A model generated the notes under the pieces. That model had not been told where the DNA came from. It ran no database searches and saw only the letters and a program-made list of their open reading frames with translations. From DAOUMU01 sp034409055 (GTDB taxonomy: Bacteria > Chloroflexota > Anaerolineae > 4572-78 > J111), in assembly GCA_034409055.1 (NCBI GenBank), contig DAOUMU010000098.1:1-22225 (forward strand): a stretch of 22,225 nucleotides of DNA, given 5' to 3'. The translations under genes and the position numbers were made by a program. Shown here in pieces: positions 14,393-20,396 of the stretch (its first letter is position 1; every line of letters begins with the position of its first letter).

Positions 14393-14890
14393 GTGAAATC
14401 CAAAAAACAACCAACCAAAGGCCGCATCGCCGTCATTATCAGCACCGTTCTTCTGCTGACCCTGATCAACCTAGTGTTTGGCCTGGCCTGGCCGCCGCTG
14501 CTGACCCAGGCCGGCCCGACTTTACCCCCCCGCGAGCCGCCGCCCAGCGGTCCGCCCCCGTCCGGCGGCGGTGAGGAAGACCGGGATGATGAAGGTGAGC
14601 CCCAGCCGGGGGGGGCCTACATTGAGTTGCAGGTGCAAGGGGGATCGGGGTCGTTCTGGTCCTACGTCGAGTGGCGGGATAGCGCCGGTGGCTGGCAAAA
14701 GGTCGACGGCTGGGAGGGTACGGTCAATGGCGGCCGGCGCTGGTGGGTGGCGGCCAAAAATTTTGGCCAGGGTTCGTTCCGCTGGGTGGTTGCCCAGGGA
14801 AGCGGCGGCCCGGTGCTGGGCACCAGCAAGCCGTTCAACCTGCCGACGATGGCCAATCAGACGGTGCCGGTGGTGGTGGTCGTGCAGTAG
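14393..14890 (+). CDS. Secreted or anchored Pro-rich protein with C-terminal beta domain, unknown function
   Basis: A protein of 165 residues if started at GTG 14393, which has GAAAGG 9 bases upstream; an upstream in-frame GTG at 14342 would add 17 residues. It begins with a basic stretch (KSKKQPTKGR), then a hydrophobic segment (about residues 12-32, IAVIISTVLLLTLINLVFGLAW) that serves as signal peptide or anchor. A Pro/Gly/Glu/Asp-rich linker (PPREPPPSGPPPSGGGEEDRDDEGEP) follows. The last 90 residues or so look like a compact beta domain rich in Trp, Gly and Val (YIELQVQGG, WSYVEWRDSAGGWQKVDGW, RRWWVAAKNFGQGSFRWVVAQG). I do not recognise the family. The GC content is higher than in the flanking spacers, as expected for a coding stretch. 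Confidence 0.7.
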   Translation: MKSKKQPTKGRIAVIISTVLLLTLINLVFGLAWPPLLTQAGPTLPPREPPPSGPPPSGGGEEDRDDEGEPQPGGAYIELQVQGGSGSFWSYVEWRDSAGGWQKVDGWEGTVNGGRRWWVAAKNFGQGSFRWVVAQGSGGPVLGTSKPFNLPTMANQTVPVVVVVQ

Positions 14891-14918
14891 GACCGCATCC
14901 CTCTGGGCGAGATGATTA

Positions 14919-14988
14919 AGAACCACAGATAAGTGGGAATTCACGGATTTTTCTTGAAATCCGCGGTTTCCCGCAAATCTGTGGTTCT
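14919..14988. repeat. 70-base palindromic element (ACCACAGAT family)
   Basis: Three nested perfect stems are present: AGAACCACAGAT (14919-14930) with ATCTGTGGTTCT (14977-14988), GGGAA (14935-14939) with TTCCC (14968-14972), and CGGATTT (14944-14950) with AAATCCG (14957-14963). The loop is 6 bases. It lies 29 bases past the stop of the secreted protein gene and would give that mRNA a stable 3' hairpin. There is no U-run after it. Confidence 0.8.
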
Positions 14989-15042
14989 GAACGATAACAG
15001 AGTTTACCCGGCAAGGAGATTCTCAATCAGGAGATTAGGTTC

Positions 15043-15181
15043 TGTTGACATTTGTCCAAAAATGTCATTCCGAGGAGCGCAGCGACGAGGAATTTCCGGC
15101 AACGAGGACAAATTCAAGGCGAAACAGGAGATTCTTCGCTCCCTTTAGTCGCTCAGAATGACATAATCCGAAATGTCAACA
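15043..15181. repeat. 139-base MITE-like element with 11-base terminal inverted repeats
   Basis: The ends are TGTTGACATTT (15043-15053) and AAATGTCAACA (15171-15181), perfect inverted repeats. Inside are imperfect arms of the ATGTCATTCCGAGGAGCG type near 15063-15080 and its counterpart near 15128-15165. No gene is encoded. The copy at 1-111 shares the inner part. The rest of the 14891-15249 gap holds only the palindrome at 14919-14988. Confidence 0.75.
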
Positions 15182-15249
15182 CGCCCTAGAAACCAGGGGA
15201 AACCAACCAGAATCAGCGTGCATCTGCGTTATCTACATTCTGGCAAAAT

Positions 15250-15894
15250 TTAGGTGACAGGATACCACCCCATCCGCAGGCGCAAAATCTCCAGGTCCAG
15301 CTGGGCGGCCAGCCCTGGCTGCTCTTCATCCATACGCTGCGCTGCTACTTGGGCCACCCAATCCGGCTCACGCTTCGCTGCTGGTTTTAACGGACCGGCC
15401 AGCCCCAGCCCCCGCTGCTCCGTGGCCCCGGCCAAATACAACCGCTCTCTGACCACCCGGTACCCGGCGTGCAACCGCCCCGTCGAGGCACAATACCATA
15501 CCACCGTCAGCAATTGCTGATGGCTACTGGCTAACCGCTGATCACTCTCAGCCGCAAACACCACGCACGGCTCCCCGACCAAGGCCAGCGTCCACACCCC
15601 GGCCTGGGGATGCCAGATGGCCTGGCGCAGGTCGGCCAGGAATTGGGCTGTGGTGGTGTCTTCGGGCCAATGGCCGTCCAAGCGTGTGGCTCGTAGTAGG
15701 GCCAACTCCACCGCCGGCAGGCGATAACCTGGGGCGATTACATCGCCGTGCCAGAAGCCGCCCCACAGGGGCTCATCCACTGCCAGTAAATCACTGGCAA
15801 AAGGGGCCGTGGCCAGGTGACGGGCAATTTGGGTCAATTGCTGGGGGGTGGCTTTCTGCTGGTGAAGACTTAACTGGCTGATGAGAGTGTCCAT
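15250..15894 (-). CDS. Conserved-looking protein of unknown function, 214 residues
   Basis: I do not recognise the family. The protein appears soluble, with no signal peptide or membrane segment. Visible stretches are an N-terminal helical region (QLSLHQQKATPQQLTQIARHL), an aromatic EPLWGGFWHGD segment near 41-51, a strand-rich middle (VWTLALVGEPCVVFAAES and LLTVVWYCASTGRLHAGYRVVRERLYLAG, about 100-155), and a charged C-terminal helix (EEQPGLAAQLDLEILRLRMG). ATG 15894 has a modest AGG-type ribosome binding site (CAGGTAG). It is divergent from the first binding-protein gene, about 100-160 bases away. Codon use and GC are like those of the neighbours. Confidence 0.7.
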   Translation of the reverse strand: MDTLISQLSLHQQKATPQQLTQIARHLATAPFASDLLAVDEPLWGGFWHGDVIAPGYRLPAVELALLRATRLDGHWPEDTTTAQFLADLRQAIWHPQAGVWTLALVGEPCVVFAAESDQRLASSHQQLLTVVWYCASTGRLHAGYRVVRERLYLAGATEQRGLGLAGPLKPAAKREPDWVAQVAAQRMDEEQPGLAAQLDLEILRLRMGWYPVT

Positions 15895-15942
15895 TACTAC
15901 CTGACCGGCTTCAAGAAAAATTCTCCCAGCGTAAAGAAATGT

Positions 15943-15971
15943 TTGACTTTTACCCCTTTTGCTCGTAAAAT
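15943..15971 (+). promoter_or_regulatory. Promoter of the first substrate-binding lipoprotein gene
   Basis: TTGACT (15943-15948) and TAAAAT (15966-15971) are 17 bases apart, each five of six from consensus. Transcription would start near 15978. Confidence 0.7.
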
Positions 15972-16056
15972 AACCACACTTTTTTCCTGAATAGTGACGC
16001 AGTTTAATAGTTGGTGGATCGATAGCTGGTCCTTACCGAGGAGGAAGTCAAGCAAA

Positions 16057-17901
16057 TTGTTCCCACGGTATCGAAAGCATTTAATTTTCCCCATAATTAT
16101 TTTTATCCTAAGTTTTAGCCTGGCCTGTGGTTTAGGCATTCCCGGTTTTGGCGGCGGCGACGAAACCCCGGTGGTTGATTTGGATAGCGGTGTTAGTTCG
16201 CCCTCAGAGAGTGAAAGTGAGAGCACTACCATTGACGAGTCGGCTGCCAGTGAAACGCCCACTGCCTTGCCCCAAGAGATAGAAGAAGAAACTGGGACAA
16301 CCGGGAGCCCCTCACCAGAGAAGGAAACGGCTGAAAAACCCTCTGGAACGACAAAATTAGCCGATGAGCAGATGTTTGTTTTGCCCGGTGGCGACCCGCC
16401 CACCATGGATCCCCACCTGAGCGGTGATGCCACCTCGGCTGATTATGTGGTAGAAATCTTCAGCGGCCTGCTGGCTTATGACCGGGATTTGAATTTAGTG
16501 CCCGATATTGCCGAAAGCTACGAAGTTTCTGAAGACGGCCTGATTTATACCTTCAAGATCCGGGCAGAGGCCGTGTTCCAGGATGGCCGGTCCATCCGGG
16601 CAGAAGACTTTAAATGGTCCTTCGAGCGCGCCTGTGACCCGGCCACCGGTTCCGCCACGGCCGATACCTATCTGGGTGATATCATTGGCTGCCGGGCTAA
16701 ATTGCAAGGCCAGGCAGACGAGGTTGAAGGGGTGGTCGTGGTTGATGACCTGACTCTGCAACTGACCATCGACGAGCCCAAAGGGTTTTTCCTGGCCAAA
16801 ATGACCTATCCGACCGCTTACGTCCTTGATCGCGAAAATGTCGAAAGCGGTTCTGATTGGTTTACCCAGCCTAATGGTAGCGGTCCCTTTAAGCTCGATA
16901 CCTTTGCCCCCGAGCAAGGGGTCATTATCCTGGCCAAAAATGATAATTATTACCGGGAACCAAAGCCGATTTTGGAGCGAGTGGTTTATGTGATTGGTAA
17001 TCCCATCAATCCTATGACCGGATATGAAGAGGATTTGACCCAGTTAGGCTTGCCCGGGGTACCTTACCATGCCATTCCCGTGGGCACCGATAACTTGAGC
17101 CGGGTTACCGACCCCAACAGCCCGTTGAGTAAAGAGTTGGCTACCACCAATGCTTTAAGCGTTTTCTACATTGGCTTTAATGTCAATAAACCCCCCTTTG
17201 ACGATGTAAAAATCCGGCAGGCATTTAACCTGGCCCTGGATAAACGACGCATGGTTAAACTGATATTTCAGGATACCGTGCCGGTGGCCAACGGTATTGT
17301 ACCACCGAATATGCCCGGTTATCAAAACCCCGATTTGAGCGATTACGAATTTGATCCGGAGCGAGCCCGGCAGTTGATTGCCGAGTCATCCTATGAGGAT
17401 GTGACCGAACTGCCCGATGTTACGCTGAATGTCAGTGGGGCCGGAGTGGGTACGTCAAGCATCGTTGAAGCGATTATTGCTTCTTACGAAGAGAATTTGG
17501 GGCTGCAAATAAACGTGGAACAGACTCCCTGGGCCCAATTCTTAACCGATTTGAATAGTCCTGATATACCTTACCAGATGTACCAGCTTGGCTGGATCGC
17601 CGACTATCCAGACCCGCAGAACTTTCTGGAGATTCTCTTTCATTCCCAGAGCGCTCAAAATCACGGCCATTACAGTAATCCCGAAGTGGACGCGCTTCTG
17701 GATCAGGCCCGGGGGACCCAAGATGTGGCAGATCGCCTGGCTTTATACCAGCAGGCTGAACAGATGATCTTGGATGATGCGGCCTGGATTCCGATTTACT
17801 TTGATGTTGAAAATTGGCTGGTTAAACCTTACGTCCAGAATTTTACCGCCCCGCCTATCAAAATACCCAAGTTCCAATACGTATCTATCACTGAACATTA
17901 A
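16057..17901 (+). CDS. ABC transporter substrate-binding lipoprotein, peptide/nickel type (SBP family 5)
   Basis: A family 5 extracellular solute-binding protein (OppA/DppA type) that would deliver peptides or a similar ligand to the ABC transporter. TTG 16057, with AGGAGG 12 bases upstream, gives a clean lipoprotein signal: basic RYRKH, a hydrophobic core, and lipobox SLAC with the lipidated Cys near residue 24. A GTG at 15994 is in frame but adds a Trp-rich stretch and has no ribosome binding site. A Ser/Thr/Glu linker (to about residue 105) leads to the binding fold: GGDPPTMDPHLSGD, then GLLAYDRDLNLVPDIAESYEVSEDGLIYTFKIR-type sequence, and NVNKPPFDDVKIRQAFNLALDK in the second lobe. The length is 614 residues. 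It precedes two ATPase genes on the same strand. Confidence 0.92.
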   Translation: MFPRYRKHLIFPIIIFILSFSLACGLGIPGFGGGDETPVVDLDSGVSSPSESESESTTIDESAASETPTALPQEIEEETGTTGSPSPEKETAEKPSGTTKLADEQMFVLPGGDPPTMDPHLSGDATSADYVVEIFSGLLAYDRDLNLVPDIAESYEVSEDGLIYTFKIRAEAVFQDGRSIRAEDFKWSFERACDPATGSATADTYLGDIIGCRAKLQGQADEVEGVVVVDDLTLQLTIDEPKGFFLAKMTYPTAYVLDRENVESGSDWFTQPNGSGPFKLDTFAPEQGVIILAKNDNYYREPKPILERVVYVIGNPINPMTGYEEDLTQLGLPGVPYHAIPVGTDNLSRVTDPNSPLSKELATTNALSVFYIGFNVNKPPFDDVKIRQAFNLALDKRRMVKLIFQDTVPVANGIVPPNMPGYQNPDLSDYEFDPERARQLIAESSYEDVTELPDVTLNVSGAGVGTSSIVEAIIASYEENLGLQINVEQTPWAQFLTDLNSPDIPYQMYQLGWIADYPDPQNFLEILFHSQSAQNHGHYSNPEVDALLDQARGTQDVADRLALYQQAEQMILDDAAWIPIYFDVENWLVKPYVQNFTAPPIKIPKFQYVSITEH

Positions 17902-17980
17902 GCAAGTTTACTCGAAAAACGATATCGTCAGCAGTATTGCTGTGTAATTCAAAATAGATTGGTAGTGTTTCATTCCGGTT

Positions 17981-18005
17981 GTAGGGCAATTTAGCAGATT
18001 GCCCC
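17981..18005. repeat. Palindromic repeat, TAGGGCAA family (short copy)
   Basis: GGGCAAT and ATTGCCC arms enclose TTAGCAG. It begins TTGTAGGGCAA like the element at 12361-12416. It lies in the 177-base gap between the lipoprotein and the first ATPase and could form a hairpin in a shared mRNA, lowering ATPase expression relative to the binding protein. No promoter of its own was found in this gap. Confidence 0.55.
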
Positions 18006-18078
18006 TGGGACAAACTAGCTTACGTAAGTACAATTCATTTGAAACACACCAAAATAAATTAGTGTGTAGGGGTAACAT

Positions 18079-19089
18079 ATGGCAACTTTGCTAGAAGTAA
18101 ACGGTTTACAAACTCAGTTTTTTACCCAGGATGGTGTCGTCCATGCGGTTAATGGCATCAGCTATACCCTCAATGAAGGTGAAACTTTGGGGATTGTCGG
18201 TGAAAGTGGGTGCGGCAAAAGTGTGGGAGTGATGTCACTCATTCGCCTGATTCCCTCTCCCCCGGGCAAAGTGGTGGGGGGAGAAGTGATGTTTGAAGGA
18301 CGAAACCTGCTAAAAGCCAGCGACGATGAGATTCGGTCCATTCGGGGTAACAAAATAGCAATGATCTTTCAAGATCCGATGACTTCGCTCAACCCTGTTT
18401 TGACCATTAGTCGCCAGATTGGGGAGGCGTTAGAATTGCATCTGGGCATGGATAAAAAACAGGCCCGGACCAGAACGATTGAATTATTGGAGTTAGTCGG
18501 TATCCCTTCGGCTGCCGAGCGGATTGACGATTATCCCCATCAGTTCTCTGGGGGGATGCGCCAGCGGGTGATGATCGCTATGGGGCTTTCCTGTAACCCA
18601 CAACTCTTGATTGCCGATGAGCCTACCACGGCTCTGGACGTGACCATTCAGGCCCAGATTGTTGATCTGGTCAAACGTCTGCGCGACGAGATTGGTATGG
18701 CTATTATCTGGATTACCCACGACCTGGGGGTGGTGGCTGGTATCGCCGATCGAGTCATAGTGATGTATGCCGGTTACATTGTGGAAGAAGCGCCGGTTAG
18801 AGATCTGTATCAAGATCCGCGTCACCCCTACACCATTGGTCTGCTGGGGTCGTTGCCCCGTTTGGACGCAGACCGGCCCCATGAACTGAGTTCAATTGAG
18901 GGGCTACCGCCTGATTTGATCGATTTTCCCAAAGGCTGTCCTTTTTATGCCCGGTGCTGGTATCGGCTTGACAAATGTCAGCAGGCAATACCACCGCTGG
19001 AAACGGTCGGTATTGGTCACAAGGCGGCCTGTTACGTGGATGTAACCACGGCTCAACCCACGACCGAGCAGCCCTATCAGGAAGTCTAA
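18079..19089 (+). CDS. Dipeptide/oligopeptide ABC transporter ATPase, DppD/OppD type
   Basis: This is one of two nucleotide-binding subunits of a peptide-type importer, acting at the inner face of the membrane. It has Walker A GESGCGKS (41-48), Q-loop FQDP (Gln98), signature FSGGMRQR (156-163), Walker B LLIADE (176-181) and H-loop His214. The C-terminal oligopeptide-transporter extension starts at HPYTIGLLGSLPRL. Cys residues 287, 293, 300 and 318 (C-x5-C-x6-C-x17-C) match the cysteine cluster proposed or shown to hold an iron-sulphur centre in some members. The length is 336 residues. AGGGG is 6 bases before the ATG. It is followed 38 bases later by the partner ATPase. Confidence 0.95.
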   Translation: MATLLEVNGLQTQFFTQDGVVHAVNGISYTLNEGETLGIVGESGCGKSVGVMSLIRLIPSPPGKVVGGEVMFEGRNLLKASDDEIRSIRGNKIAMIFQDPMTSLNPVLTISRQIGEALELHLGMDKKQARTRTIELLELVGIPSAAERIDDYPHQFSGGMRQRVMIAMGLSCNPQLLIADEPTTALDVTIQAQIVDLVKRLRDEIGMAIIWITHDLGVVAGIADRVIVMYAGYIVEEAPVRDLYQDPRHPYTIGLLGSLPRLDADRPHELSSIEGLPPDLIDFPKGCPFYARCWYRLDKCQQAIPPLETVGIGHKAACYVDVTTAQPTTEQPYQEV

Positions 19090-19127
19090 ATAGTACAAAG
19101 TTTATCCCAACAAAAGGTGAAAGACGG

Positions 19128-20150
19128 ATGACGACCAACGGCAACGGCAAAAGTGATGTACTGATTCGTATTAAAGATTTAAAGATGTATTTTCCGATCA
19201 CCCAGGGTGTTATTTTCCAACGTCATGTGGGTGATATTAAGGCGGTGGATGGCCTTTCCTTTGATATTGAGCGCGGCGAAACCCTGGGCCTGGTGGGTGA
19301 GAGTGGGTGTGGCAAAAGCACCACCGGCCGGGCCATCTTGCAACTGTATCGACCCACGGCCGGCTTGGTCGAATTTGAGGGCACAGAACTGACTACCCTG
19401 AAAGGGGAAAGTTTGCGCCGCATGCGGCGCAACATGCAGATGATTTTCCAGGACCCCTATGCTTCGCTTAACCCACGCATGACCGTCGGTAGTATTATTG
19501 GCGAACCCCTGGAAGTGCATAATATTTTAAGCGGCAAGGCCCGACGGGAGCGGGTGAGAGAACTGCTGAATATTGTGGGCCTGAATCCCTACTTTATCAA
19601 TCGCTATCCCCACGAATTTTCGGGTGGTCAGCGGCAACGTATTGGCGTGGCCCGGGCCCTGGCGGTGCAGCCGGATTTCATTGTCTGTGACGAGCCTATC
19701 TCGGCCCTGGACGTATCGATTCAGGCCCAGGTGATTAATTTGTTAGAGCAGTTGCAAGAAGATTTTGGCCTGACCTACCTGTTCATTGCTCACGATTTGG
19801 CTGTGGTACGCCACATCAGCGATCGGATTGCCGTGATGTACCTGGGCAAGATTATGGAACTGACAGACCGGGCCACCCTTTACCGAAATCCGCTGCATCC
19901 TTATACCCAAGCCTTGCTCTCAGCGGTACCCATTCCCGACCCGGTGGCCGAGGCGGAACGGGCCAAAAGGCGGATTATTTTAGAGGGTGACGTGCCCAGC
20001 CCGGCCAATCCACCCCAGGGCTGCAATTTTTGTACCCGCTGTGCGGCCCGGGAGCGGGCCATGAAAGAAAAAGGTATCGATTGTACGACTGTTGAGCCCG
20101 AATTTCGGGAGGTAGAATCGGGCCATTGGACTGCCTGTAATTTGTATTGA
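19128..20150 (+). CDS. Dipeptide/oligopeptide ABC transporter ATPase, DppF/OppF type
   Basis: This is the second nucleotide-binding subunit, expected to pair with the upstream ATPase. Walker A GESGCGKS is at 57-64, Q-loop Gln108, signature SGGQRQR from 165, Walker B IVCDE near 185-189 and H-loop His222. The C-terminal extension starts at HPYTQALLSAVPIPDP, followed by Cys 299, 302, 305, 319 and 337, a denser cluster than in the partner. The N-terminal YFPITQGVIFQRHVGDIKAVDG is typical of the DppF/OppF side. ATG 19128 is used, with AAGGTGA upstream. The frame runs back to 18975 but overlaps the previous gene, so the longer form is unlikely. The length is 340 residues. Confidence 0.95.
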   Translation: MTTNGNGKSDVLIRIKDLKMYFPITQGVIFQRHVGDIKAVDGLSFDIERGETLGLVGESGCGKSTTGRAILQLYRPTAGLVEFEGTELTTLKGESLRRMRRNMQMIFQDPYASLNPRMTVGSIIGEPLEVHNILSGKARRERVRELLNIVGLNPYFINRYPHEFSGGQRQRIGVARALAVQPDFIVCDEPISALDVSIQAQVINLLEQLQEDFGLTYLFIAHDLAVVRHISDRIAVMYLGKIMELTDRATLYRNPLHPYTQALLSAVPIPDPVAEAERAKRRIILEGDVPSPANPPQGCNFCTRCAARERAMKEKGIDCTTVEPEFREVESGHWTACNLY

Positions 20151-20207
20151 TCCTTCAGTACCTTGGCTATGAAATTTTTGCCCGTTGAGTAAGAAAATCT
20201 CTGACCA

Positions 20208-20270
20208 GGGAGTAGGGAGTCTGAAGTAGGGAGTAAGGGGAATATTGCCTACTCCCTACTCCCCTTACTT
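20208..20270. repeat. Imperfect palindrome of GGGAGTAGGGAGT repeats
   Basis: AGGGAGTAGGGAGT and AGTAGGGAGTAAGGGG on the left face CTACTCCCTACTCCCCTTACT on the right. A transcript would form a long G/C-rich hairpin between the ATPase pair and the second binding protein. Downstream, 20292-20300 (AGGAGGTGA) looks like a perfect Shine-Dalgarno without a gene. Confidence 0.65.
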
Positions 20271-20396
20271 GTAAAGCTATGTATGGCTGAGAGGAGGTGA
20301 TAACTCAAAGTAATCAACTTTAGTTACAGTTTTGCATTAAGTACCGGTTTAGTTCATTAAGGGATTGTTAATTTTAAGAGATTAGGAGGAGAAACT

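Noticed and set aside
20280..20300. TPP riboswitch (GGCTGAGA motif)
   Set aside because: Only the short GGCTGAGAGG sequence is present; the ACCCTTTGAACCTGAT-type second half is absent downstream.
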